The notes: generated by a model not told the origin, from the letters alone. A stretch of 16,295 bases of DNA from Zoogloeaceae bacterium (GCA_031267345.1 JAIRZG010000038.1:1-16295); one strand, 5' to 3'; counted from the first letter of the stretch, positions 6,955 to 13,915 are shown. Numbers and translations are program-made.

Positions 6955-9900
6955 TCAAAACGCGTCCCTACGTTCCTGATTCAGCGCCAGCAGGCGCCGC
7001 AGGATTTCTTCGTCGGGCGTTTCCGGCGTGTAGTCGGCCCAGCCGTAGGCGGCGGCTACCGCCTCGTCGAGCGTTTTGTGCGCCGTATCGAGCCAAGCGG
7101 GATGGGCGTTGTAGAGGTTGGTCAAAGTGCGTTTTTTGAGGTCGGCCTCATGTCCGGATTTGGCGACGGGGCGTTGGGGGAAACCGGCTTTTTCCTCTTC
7201 CGGCGTGATCACCCAATCCACCCATTCCGGCGGGTTGAGCCAGTTTTCGCGCAATTGGTTCAGATGGATGGCGGCGGCGGCGATGGCGTTGGCTATCGGC
7301 GCAACGCGCCGCTGATCCGCCCTCTCCTCCCTTGCGGGGGAGAGCGGGAGAGCGGGCAGCGGGCATTCCGTTTGCAAGGCGTTCATCGCGGCGGAAGCAT
7401 TTTTCCCCTCTCCAGAATCCCACCCCTCTCCCCGGCCCTCTCCCACAAGGGGAGAGGGAGTGACAAGGGGAGAGGGTGCGGTGTCGCGCGGCGTACAGCC
7501 TTCGGGGAAGGGGAAGGTTTCAAGGCAGGTGGTGGGAGTGTAGCGGGGGCGGTCTTCCAGCGAAGTGCCCAGGCGCAAAGACCATAACTCATGAAAGCGG
7601 GAATGCAGGATGCCAAAGGTGCAGTCGTCGGAACGGGCGATGACGATCAGCATTTGATCCGGCAAAACGCTGACATCTTGAAAAACGAACAGACGATGCT
7701 TGGAAACATGCGGTGTAGCAATGTATCGAGGCAAGCCAAGCAACGCCCCGCGCATGGCTGGTCTTGCTTCTGCGTGACGCCACCAAAATTTCCGATAAGA
7801 CTCTCGATTATTTTTTTCGCGTTCTGGTTTGACATTTTCGAGCACATATTCAAACGGTTTCTCGAACATGCTTGCATCGGCTTCTGTCATGGATGTTCCA
7901 AAGTCGATAATCCATGTGTCGCTTGACCGCCGAGTAATATCCATGCCGTTTGCCCAAGGACGAACCACGAGGTTATTGAACTTTCCATTGGGATTAGGAA
8001 GTTTGAGCCATTCACGCGCAATACTTCCAGGAATGTCAAAACTTGCTTTTTTTGACGCTCCCATAAAACTATACAATTTGTTTTCTGCCAGCGTTTGGGC
8101 TTTGGTTAAATCCAGTCCTTCGCCCGCCGTCAAATCCGCATGAATCGCCGCTACTTCGCGTCCGTCCAGTCGGCACATGCCAAACTCCCCTCTCCCCTTT
8201 TCACACCCACTCCCCTTGTGGGAGAGGGCCGGGGAGAGGGGTGGGATTCTGGAGAGGGGGCGGGGGAGAGAGGATTGATTTGCGGCGGCTTCGCCGCCGG
8301 TAATTTTGACAGTCTTCTGTCCTCCGTCCTCTGTCCCCTGATCCCCGAAGGCGATCAACGACACCCGCACCGCCGCGCCGTCGTTCACCCATGGCTCATC
8401 GCTCCACGCCTCAAAAATGCGCGTATCGGCGACGATGGCGTCCAGCACCCTGCGGTTCGCGCCGCCGCGAATCGAATTGGTGGCGACCAGACCCACCGCC
8501 CGCGCCTTGCTTTCAAGTCGGTGTTTATTGGCCTTGTAGAACCAGTAACAGACCAGATCCGCACCGCCGGGAACCCGGCCTTTGTAAACTTTACGCAGCG
8601 TTTCCACGTAAGCGTCGCCCAATTCACCGCGCATCTTGCTGCCGCCCGTAAATGGCGGATTGCCGACGATGACATCCGTTTTTGGCCAGTCGGCTTCGGC
8701 TGTGGTCGTGCGGGGGTCGCACCCCATCCCCATCCCCGGCCCTTCCCCTTGAAGGGGAAGGGGGGTGTAAGCTGCTCCCGCTCCTTGAAGGGGAGGAGAA
8801 ATCGCTCCCTCCCCTTCAAGGGGAGGGCCGGGGTGGGGATGGGGTTCGGAGGATAGAGGATAGCGCGTCAAGATCAGCGCGTCCCGGTGTTCGATTCCCT
8901 CCAGCGGCTTCAAAACCGGATTCATGGCGGGCGGGTAATTGTTCTGGCGGCTCCATTGAATATCGCCTATCCAGACGGTCACTCTTGCCAGTTCGGCGGC
9001 GAATTCGTTGATTTCCAGTCCGAGAATGTTATGCGGGCCGGTGTGCATCGACAGTCCGGCTTGCAGTCCCATTTCGGCGGCTTCGATACGGGCGCGTTTT
9101 TCGACTTCGCGCAAGGCGCGCAGCGCCAGATAAAGAAAATTGCCGGAACCGCAGGCCGGATCGAGCACACGGAAGTTTTCCAGCCGATGCAGGAAGGCTT
9201 GGTAATGGTCAAGCGCCTTTTTGGGGATTTTCTTCCCCGCCTTGGGCATGGCTTTTTCGATTTTCGCCCGGACAGCCTTCCACTCGCGGACAAGCGGTTC
9301 AAAAACCAGAGGGGGTATCAGTTTGTTGATAGTGCCGGGGTCGGTATAGTGCGCCCCAAGTTTGGCGCGGGATTTCGGATTGAGACCCCGTTCAAAGAAA
9401 GTGCCGAAAATGGTGGGGTCAATCGCCCGCCAGTCCATTTGAGCGGCGGCGCGGAGTTTGTCGAGATCAGAGACTTCCAGCGCGGGTACGTTGATGGTTC
9501 TGAACAGCCCGCCGTTAAACCACGGGATTTCATTCAAACCGAAGGTTTCGCCCGTCTGCATGGCGGCAAAGAGACGCGCGATGTTGTCGGCGGCTTTGCG
9601 AACATCCTTGCCGTATTTTTCGAGCAGTACGGAAAAAAGTTTTTCCGGCAACAGGTTTTCATCTTCGGCAAACATGCAAAACAGGCATTGCACAAGAAAG
9701 TGCGCCACCTGTTTTGCGTCAAGCGCCCGCTTTCGCATGACCTCGGCAAGCGCGGCGAATTGCCCCGCGACTTCTTCCGTGATGGCGGCGGTGGATTTTT
9801 CCGGTTTGAGCTTTTCGGGGTCGGTGAACACCCATTTCAAGAGTTGCCGTTTGTCTTCGTCTATCAGCTCGTCAATGCGAAGGGTTTTCGGTTCATCCGG

Positions 9901-10245
9901 ATAGCCGGTAAAAGCGGTGTGAATCTCGATGCGCTCGCGATCGCAGACGATGAGCAGCGGCGGGTTTTCCAGATGCAGGGCGTAATCGGTAAGTTGTTTT
10001 AACGCCGCTTTCAGGTCGCGTCCCGGCTTTTTGTTCTCCCAGCCAAAACACCCGCGTTTCCAGACATCCGCCCAACCATTGCCGCCGCCCGCCTTTTCCG
10101 CGCCGCGCTCGAAACAATAGTTTTCCGCGTCGCGCGGTTTTTCCACGCCCAGCAAATCGCACAAATCATCAAAATGCGCCTGCGCCCCGGCGCGTTCGCT
10201 CAGTTCGTTGCCCTGCCAGCGGGCGATGAAGGTTTGCGGGGTCAT
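6955..10245 (-). CDS. MmeI-like type IIL restriction-modification enzyme with in-frame repeat insertions
   Basis: Single-chain restriction endonuclease and N6-adenine DNA methyltransferase, expected to modify one strand and cut at a distance as MmeI relatives do. Using ATG at 10245 (1096 residues; a TTG two codons upstream is possible), the N-terminus FIARWQGNELSERA is MmeI-like. D60-X9-E70-N-K72 fits the MmeI nuclease motif. A helical spacer precedes SAM motif I, DPACGSGNF (from D362). Catalytic motif IV is NPPF (529-532). The specificity region lies roughly at 720-880, ending at TPTTCLETFPFPE, and a family C-terminal segment AAAYGW...DEEILRRLLALN follows. MmeI is about 920 residues; the excess is largely explained by repeat-encoded blocks near 467-510, 632-687 and 922-980. 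No strong Shine-Dalgarno sequence is seen because a repeat abuts the start. All key motifs are intact, so activity is plausible but unproven. Confidence 0.9.
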   Translation of the reverse strand: MTPQTFIARWQGNELSERAGAQAHFDDLCDLLGVEKPRDAENYCFERGAEKAGGGNGWADVWKRGCFGWENKKPGRDLKAALKQLTDYALHLENPPLLIVCDRERIEIHTAFTGYPDEPKTLRIDELIDEDKRQLLKWVFTDPEKLKPEKSTAAITEEVAGQFAALAEVMRKRALDAKQVAHFLVQCLFCMFAEDENLLPEKLFSVLLEKYGKDVRKAADNIARLFAAMQTGETFGLNEIPWFNGGLFRTINVPALEVSDLDKLRAAAQMDWRAIDPTIFGTFFERGLNPKSRAKLGAHYTDPGTINKLIPPLVFEPLVREWKAVRAKIEKAMPKAGKKIPKKALDHYQAFLHRLENFRVLDPACGSGNFLYLALRALREVEKRARIEAAEMGLQAGLSMHTGPHNILGLEINEFAAELARVTVWIGDIQWSRQNNYPPAMNPVLKPLEGIEHRDALILTRYPLSSEPHPHPGPPLEGEGAISPPLQGAGAAYTPLPLQGEGPGMGMGCDPRTTTAEADWPKTDVIVGNPPFTGGSKMRGELGDAYVETLRKVYKGRVPGGADLVCYWFYKANKHRLESKARAVGLVATNSIRGGANRRVLDAIVADTRIFEAWSDEPWVNDGAAVRVSLIAFGDQGTEDGGQKTVKITGGEAAANQSSLPRPLSRIPPLSPALSHKGSGCEKGRGEFGMCRLDGREVAAIHADLTAGEGLDLTKAQTLAENKLYSFMGASKKASFDIPGSIAREWLKLPNPNGKFNNLVVRPWANGMDITRRSSDTWIIDFGTSMTEADASMFEKPFEYVLENVKPEREKNNRESYRKFWWRHAEARPAMRGALLGLPRYIATPHVSKHRLFVFQDVSVLPDQMLIVIARSDDCTFGILHSRFHELWSLRLGTSLEDRPRYTPTTCLETFPFPEGCTPRDTAPSPLVTPSPLVGEGRGEGWDSGEGKNASAAMNALQTECPLPALPLSPAREERADQRRVAPIANAIAAAAIHLNQLRENWLNPPEWVDWVITPEEEKAGFPQRPVAKSGHEADLKKRTLTNLYNAHPAWLDTAHKTLDEAVAAAYGWADYTPETPDEEILRRLLALNQERRDAF
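7306..7475. repeat. Dispersed repeat family A inside the restriction gene (C-terminal block)
   Basis: Positions 7306-7410 match 15998-16104 over roughly 105 bp in the same orientation, sharing GCGCCGCTGATC, a CCCTCTCC...GGGGGAGAG hairpin and a TTCCGTTT...GGCGGAA segment. Next to it, 7405-7458 is a CCCTCTCC...GGGAGAGGG hairpin element followed by a second partial arm to 7475. All of it is translated in frame as proline- and glycine-rich sequence such as PSPLVGEGRGEG. Confidence 0.85.
7405..8259. repeat. Perfect 50-bp inverted repeats flanking the specificity segment
   Basis: Positions 7405-7454 and 8210-8259 are exact reverse complements over 50 bp (checked base by base). They enclose 755 bp that include the probable target recognition domain of the restriction enzyme. 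Both arms are copies of repeat family A in opposite orientation, and both are read in frame by the gene. Confidence 0.92.
7640..8110. other. AT-rich segment coding for the target recognition domain
   Basis: By hand count, 7801-7860 is 22/60 G+C, 7981-8040 is 26/60 and 8041-8100 is 24/60, against 32/60 at 9121-9180 in the methyltransferase part and 40/60 at 12661-12720 in bioB. The segment lies between the NPPF motif and the conserved TTCLETFPFPE motif, where MmeI-family enzymes carry their DNA specificity domain. The composition suggests exchange of this domain from another source. Confidence 0.6.
8186..8272. repeat. Dispersed repeat family A, inverted copy in the restriction gene
   Basis: GGGAGAGGGCCGGGGAGAGG-type sequence, translated on the minus strand as PLSPALSHKGSG and neighbouring residues. 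It forms one arm of the 50-bp inverted repeat and is followed at about 8283-8300 by a short GGCGGC/GCCGCC stem. Together with the C-family copy just to the right it accounts for about 55 extra residues. Confidence 0.85.
8315..8350. repeat. Dispersed repeat family C copy in the restriction gene
   Basis: Contains CCTCTGTCCCCTGATCCCCG, nearly identical and in the same orientation to 10331-10366. It is translated on the minus strand as GDQGTEDGGQKT, the same kind of peptide that ends MoeB (GQGTEDR). Confidence 0.8.
8721..8846. repeat. Dispersed repeat family B, two inverted arms in the restriction gene
   Basis: Left arm 8721-8757 and right arm 8811-8845 are near-exact reverse complements (two single-base gaps over about 36 nt). 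The space between them holds further TCCTTGAAGGGGAGGA-like half-sites. The right arm, inverted, matches the intergenic copy at 16134-16163 with one base missing. The element is read in frame between methyltransferase motifs I and IV as proline/glycine-rich sequence (PHPHPGPPLEGEG and similar). Confidence 0.85.
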
Positions 10246-10252
10246 GTTCAAG

Positions 10253-10366
10253 GGACGGAAGACAGAAGGCTGAGGACAGTAAAAGCTATCGGCGACAAAA
10301 CCGCCGCATTGTTGATTGTTTTCCGTCTTCCGTCATCTGTCCTCTGTCCCCTGACCCCCGCAAACC
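10253..10366. repeat. Dispersed repeat family C, inverted pair between moeB and the restriction gene
   Basis: A left arm at about 10253-10285 (GGACGGAAGACAGAAGGCTG) and a right arm at about 10318-10366 (CTTCCGTC...CCCCTGAC) are imperfect reverse complements. They enclose a small CGGCG/CGCCG hairpin. The pair fills the entire 87-bp gap between the restriction gene start and the moeB stop, and the right arm supplies the last codons and stop of moeB. I see no clear promoter here. Confidence 0.75.
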
Positions 10367-11097
10367 GGACAGGCCGGGTCTTTGCCAAACGAGAGGGTGC
10401 GAAAGGTCTGGGTCAGGGCGTCGATCAGCAGCAGCCGTCCGACCAGCGGCCTGCCGATGCCTGCCAGCAGCTTCAGGGCTTCCGCCGCTTGCAGGCTTCC
10501 GACAATGCCGGTAAGCGGCGCAAACACGCCGGTGACGGCGCAACGCAAATCTTCCGCTTCCTGCCCGTTCGGGAACAGGCAGTGATAACAGGGGGACTGG
10601 GCATTGGAAAAATCGAAGACGCTTACCTGTCCGCCAAAACGCACTGCGGCGCCGGAGACGAGCGGTTTTTTTTGCCGGAAGCAGGCGTGGTTGATGGCGT
10701 AGCGCGTAGCGAAATTGTCGGAACAATCGAGTACGAGATCCGCTGCTTTCACACGCTTTTCCAGTGCTTCGCCTTCCAAACGCTCATGCAGCGCAATGAC
10801 CTGGATTTCGGGGTTGCGGGCGGTGAGCGCCGCCAGGCCGGAATCGGTTTTCCATTGTCCGATGCGCGCTTCCGTATGCAGGATTTGCCGTTGCAGGTTG
10901 CTGGCGTCAACCCGATCGCCATCGGCCAGGGTCAGGATGCCTACGCCGGCGGCAGCCAGGTACAGCGCGGCAGGCGATCCCAGGCCGCCCGCGCCGATGA
11001 TGAGCGCATGGCTTTGCAAAAAACGGGTCTGCCCTTCAATGCCCAATTCATCGAGCAGGATATGGCGGCTATAACGGAGCAACTGGGCGTCATTCAT
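10333..11097 (-). CDS. moeB: MoeB/ThiF-family sulfur-carrier adenylyltransferase
   Basis: E1-like enzyme that adenylates the C-terminal glycine of a ubiquitin-like sulfur carrier (MoaD for molybdopterin, ThiS for thiamine) in the cytoplasm. The 254 residues show the nucleotide loop GAGGLGS (35-41), the SNLQRQ arginine motif (R70), K83, and DCSDNFATR (124-132). Two zinc-binding pairs, C170/C173 and C243/C246, are present, with a likely catalytic cysteine at C186. Sequence style is close to E. coli ThiF as well as MoeB. No carrier gene lies nearby, so the partner is undecided. The last residues (GQGTEDR) and the stop lie in a dispersed repeat, beyond the last conserved CPVCGG. It lies 140 bp downstream of comF in the same direction. 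Start ATG 11097 fits the family N-terminus; no strong Shine-Dalgarno sequence is visible. Confidence 0.88.
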   Translation of the reverse strand: MNDAQLLRYSRHILLDELGIEGQTRFLQSHALIIGAGGLGSPAALYLAAAGVGILTLADGDRVDASNLQRQILHTEARIGQWKTDSGLAALTARNPEIQVIALHERLEGEALEKRVKAADLVLDCSDNFATRYAINHACFRQKKPLVSGAAVRFGGQVSVFDFSNAQSPCYHCLFPNGQEAEDLRCAVTGVFAPLTGIVGSLQAAEALKLLAGIGRPLVGRLLLIDALTQTFRTLSFGKDPACPVCGGQGTEDR

Positions 11098-11154
11098 CGG
11101 GAGGAAGGCGGGCGCGGGAGGCCGGAATGTTTTGCGGAAACGACATGCCCGGAA

Positions 11155-11211
11155 TTATGCGGCCAGTCGCGGTTTTGCGGTAGATGCCGCTTGCGCCGAA
11201 ATGACGCGCAT
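11155..11211 (-). CDS. Possible 18-codon small ORF between comF and moeB
   Basis: ATG at 11211 is preceded by a perfect AGGAGG (11225-11220) at 8-nt spacing and reads MRVISAQAASTAKPRLAA before TAA at 11157-11155. An in-frame ATG at 11232 would add seven residues. The ORF begins about 27 bp after the comF stop. I do not recognise the peptide. It could be a small protein, a leader for moeB, a remnant of a longer gene, or chance. Confidence 0.25.
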   Translation of the reverse strand: MRVISAQAASTAKPRLAA

Positions 11212-11237
11212 GGCGCCCGCCTCCTGTTTCATGATGA

Positions 11238-11981
11238 TCAGCGCCGCAAGGTGCGGGCGACGAGGGCGATAGCGACGCGGGCGGCGGCGTGCAGTTTCAG
11301 GATGCGGGCGGCTTCGTTGGCGGTTGCGCCGGTGGTGAGCACGTCGTCGATGAGCAGGATGCGCTGACCGGAAAAATCGCGCGCGCAGGAAAAAGCGCCT
11401 TTCAGATTTTTGCGCCGCGCTTTCAGGCTCAGACCGGATTGCGGCGGCGTGGCGCGGCATTTGCTTAAGCTGCTCGCGTCCAGCGGCAGGCAGCGGGCGC
11501 GGGCGCAGTGGCGGGCGATTTCCAGCGCCTGATTGTAGCCGCGTTCCTTGAGGCGTTCCGGGTGCAGTGGCAGGGGAATCACGCAATCCGCCGCAAAATC
11601 CGCGCTCGCTTGCGCCAGTTGTTCTCCCCAGCGCCGCGCGAGCGCGAAACGGGCGTGATACTTTAAATTCTGCACCAGACGATTGAGCGGAAAATCGTAG
11701 CGGTGCAGGGCGAAGGCGCAGTCAAAATGCGGCGGATGCGCCAGACACGCGCCGCAACGCTCGCCTTGGGGCGTTTCCAGCAGGCAATTCGGGCAATGCG
11801 CGGCGGGCAGGTGCGGCAAATCATGCTGACACGCCGCGCATAGCGTCGCGCCGTCCGCCGCGCAAGGCGCGCCGCACAGGAGACAAAGCGGCGGCAGCAG
11901 GGCGTCCAGTGTGGTTGACAAGGCCGCGCGCCAGAACGATGATGCACGGCTTCCTTGCCGCAAGGGCATGAATTGAAACAT
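11238..11981 (-). CDS. comF: ComF family phosphoribosyltransferase-like protein
   Basis: ComF/GntX-type protein, associated with DNA uptake and use of external DNA; the biochemical reaction is not well defined. The 247 residues start with a cysteine-rich zinc-binding region (pairs C33/C36, C48/C51, C63/C66, C76/C79). A type I phosphoribosyltransferase fold follows, with PLPLHPERLKERGYNQ (136-151) and the PRPP-binding motif ILLIDDVLTTGAT (208-220). Length and layout are normal for the family. The start ATG at 11981 lies only 20 bp from the divergent bioB start; an in-frame ATG at 11969 is an alternative. All expected motifs are present, so the gene looks intact. Confidence 0.93.
   Translation of the reverse strand: MFQFMPLRQGSRASSFWRAALSTTLDALLPPLCLLCGAPCAADGATLCAACQHDLPHLPAAHCPNCLLETPQGERCGACLAHPPHFDCAFALHRYDFPLNRLVQNLKYHARFALARRWGEQLAQASADFAADCVIPLPLHPERLKERGYNQALEIARHCARARCLPLDASSLSKCRATPPQSGLSLKARRKNLKGAFSCARDFSGQRILLIDDVLTTGATANEAARILKLHAAARVAIALVARTLRR
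11915..11943 (+). promoter_or_regulatory. Candidate bioB promoter inside the comF coding region
   Basis: A perfect TTGACA (11915-11920) is followed after 17 nt by GATGAT (11938-11943, 4 of 6 to TATAAT). Transcription would begin about 50 bp upstream of the bioB ATG at 12002. Because only 20 bp separate the bioB and comF starts, any bioB promoter must lie inside comF. No biotin-repressor (BirA) palindrome is evident. Confidence 0.4.
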
Positions 11982-12001
11982 TGTTTGCAGGATTCTCCAT
12001 T

Positions 12002-13015
12002 ATGCAAGTTGCCGAATTTGCCGAAACCGGCGCCGTGATCCGCCATCACGCCGCGCATCTCCATCCGGAACAGACCGCCATCCGTCATCAATGGTCGGTG
12101 GCGGAAGTGCTGGCGCTCTACGAACTGCCGTTCATGGATTTGCTCTGGCAGGCGCAAAGCATACACCGCCAGCATTTCGACGCCAATGCCATCCAGCGTT
12201 CGACGCTGCTTTCCGTCAAGACCGGCGGCTGTTCGGAAGATTGCAGTTATTGCTCCCAATCCGCGCGCCACGCTACCGATCTGGAGCGCGAACGCCTGAT
12301 GCCGCTTGCCGAAGTGGTGGCGGCGGCGGAAGCCGCGAAAGACAAGGGCGCGTCGCGTTTTTGCATGGGCGCGGCTTGGCGCAGCCCGAAAGAGGACGAT
12401 CTGGAAAAAGTGCTGGAAATGGTGCGCGAAGTCAAGGCGCTGGGGCTGCAAACCTGCGTTACGCTGGGGATGCTGAAAGCAGGTCAGGCGGAAAAACTCA
12501 AGGCGGCGGGGCTGGATTACTACAATCACAATCTGGATACCGACAAGGAATTTTACGGACAGGTCATCAAAAGCCATTCGCATGACGACCGTCTGGACAC
12601 CATCGCCCGGGTGCGCGACGCCGGTATCAGCGTTTGCTCCGGCGGCATCATCGGCATGGGCGAATCGCGCAAAAACCGCGCCGCCATGCTGGCGCAGCTC
12701 GCCAATCTGGAAGAACCGCCCGAATCCGTGCCCATCAACAATCTGGTGCCGGTTCCGGGTACGCCCTTCGGCGGGTTGCCGCCGCTCGACCCCTTTGAAT
12801 TCGTGCGCACCATCGCCGCCGCGCGCGTCACCATGCCAACATCGTATGTGCGCCTTTCCGCCGGACGCGAGGACATGAGCGACGAATTGCAGGCGCTCTG
12901 TTTTCTGGCGGGCGCGAATTCCATGTTCTATGGCGAGCGGTTGTTGACCACCGACAACGCCGACGCCGAACGCGATGACGCCCTGTTGGCGCGGTTGGGG
13001 CTGAACGCATGTTAG
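12002..13015 (+). CDS. bioB: Biotin synthase
   Basis: Radical SAM enzyme that inserts sulfur into dethiobiotin, the last step of biotin synthesis. The 4Fe-4S/SAM motif is CSEDCSYC with C77, C81 and C84. The ligands of the second (2Fe-2S) cluster are present: C121 (FCMGAAW), C152 (QTCVTLG), C212 (VCSGGIIGMGE) and R284 (SYVRLSAGRE). YNHNLDT (174-180) is the usual family signature. Numbering is offset by 24 from E. coli BioB, so the N-terminus is slightly extended, as in many relatives. The ATG at 12002 is chosen because the upstream TTG at 11981 lacks a ribosome-binding site, while AGGA at 11989-11992 is well spaced for 12002. It forms an operon with the bioC-like gene 3 bp downstream. Confidence 0.97.
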   Translation: MQVAEFAETGAVIRHHAAHLHPEQTAIRHQWSVAEVLALYELPFMDLLWQAQSIHRQHFDANAIQRSTLLSVKTGGCSEDCSYCSQSARHATDLERERLMPLAEVVAAAEAAKDKGASRFCMGAAWRSPKEDDLEKVLEMVREVKALGLQTCVTLGMLKAGQAEKLKAAGLDYYNHNLDTDKEFYGQVIKSHSHDDRLDTIARVRDAGISVCSGGIIGMGESRKNRAAMLAQLANLEEPPESVPINNLVPVPGTPFGGLPPLDPFEFVRTIAAARVTMPTSYVRLSAGREDMSDELQALCFLAGANSMFYGERLLTTDNADAERDDALLARLGLNAC

Positions 13016-13018
13016 CGG

Positions 13019-13879
13019 ATGAACGTCCCCGTTGATTCCGTCGTTCCCGTTGACCGCGCGTTGCTGAAACGCCATTTGCGGCAGGCGCGTCAAAAAAGCG
13101 AGGGAGATTTTCTCGCGCGGGAAATGGAAGGACGGATGCAGGAAAGTCTGGATTACATCCGCCTTGCGCCGCAGCGCATTCTCGCGCTGGAATGCGCCGC
13201 CGACTTGGGCGCTCGCTATCCCGCCGCTGCTTGTCTGGAAATAAGGCGCCAGGACGCGCCGCTTGTCGCCGCTGTCGAAAACCTGCCCCTGCCCGCCGCC
13301 AGCGTCGATCTGATCTGGGCCAATCATTTTGAATTCTGGCGGCATGATCTGGCGCGAACGCTGCAAGAGGCGTTGCGCGTTTTGCGCCCTGGCGGGCTGT
13401 TGATGCTGTCCACCTTCGGCCCCGATACCCTGAAAGAACTGCGCGCCGGACTGGAGGTTCCCGCTTTGCCGACGATTGATCTGCGCGCGTTGGGCGATTT
13501 GCTCCTGCGTGTCGGTTTTGCCGATCCGGTGACGCATACGGAAAGCCTTACGCTCGCCTACGCCCGACTCGGAACCTTGTTCGCCGACCTGCGCGCCGTC
13601 GCGCCCGATTTGTTTTTTCCCGCCCGCTGCGAAAACGCGCAGCGTTCCCGCTGGCAAAAACTGCTGACGCGCTACGAACACTGCCGCGCCGAACGACAGG
13701 ATGGCAAATTCCCCGCCCACCTCGAAATCCTCCACGCCCACGCCTGGGCGCTCGCGGACGGCGATACGCGCCAGCGGCGCGAAAGCGTTTCAGGGCAGAA
13801 CGTGGTTCCGCTGCGGCATGAGCCGTTAAAATCCGCACCCCTCCCGCGCAACGACGCGGCGAAAGTCCGCCCCGTCTGA
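13019..13879 (+). CDS. BioC-like methyltransferase with degenerate SAM-binding motif
   Basis: 286 residues resembling BioC, the malonyl-ACP O-methyltransferase that disguises the starter unit for pimelate synthesis. The BioC-style core VLRPGGLLMLSTFGPDTLKE (121-140) and the preceding ASVDLIWANHFEFW are clear. Motif I, normally a glycine-rich LDxGCGTG loop that binds SAM, reads RILALECAADLG (53-64) here. The stretch between it and the LPLPAASVDLI segment is about 20 residues shorter than in typical BioC. This could be a divergent but working BioC, a paralogue with another role, or a non-catalytic protein. It begins 3 bp after the bioB stop, so translation is probably coupled and a biotin-related role is favoured. 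The C-terminal 40 residues are basic and unrecognised. Confidence 0.75.
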   Translation: MNVPVDSVVPVDRALLKRHLRQARQKSEGDFLAREMEGRMQESLDYIRLAPQRILALECAADLGARYPAAACLEIRRQDAPLVAAVENLPLPAASVDLIWANHFEFWRHDLARTLQEALRVLRPGGLLMLSTFGPDTLKELRAGLEVPALPTIDLRALGDLLLRVGFADPVTHTESLTLAYARLGTLFADLRAVAPDLFFPARCENAQRSRWQKLLTRYEHCRAERQDGKFPAHLEILHAHAWALADGDTRQRRESVSGQNVVPLRHEPLKSAPLPRNDAAKVRPV

Positions 13880-13915
13880 ACTCTCCCCGCGCCGCCGTCC
13901 GCAAGGACGCAAAGG

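Noticed and set aside
10174..11367. 397-residue plus-strand frame over moeB
   Set aside because: Antisense to MoeB/ThiF with intact catalytic motifs; part of it is repeat-derived.
11981..12001. TTG start for bioB at 11981
   Set aside because: It has no ribosome-binding site and overlaps the comF start; ATG at 12002 has AGGA at good spacing.
11663..13741. 692-residue minus-strand frame across bioB, the bioC-like gene and the comF start
   Set aside because: Antisense to clearly conserved BioB and ComF sequence; no family resemblance.
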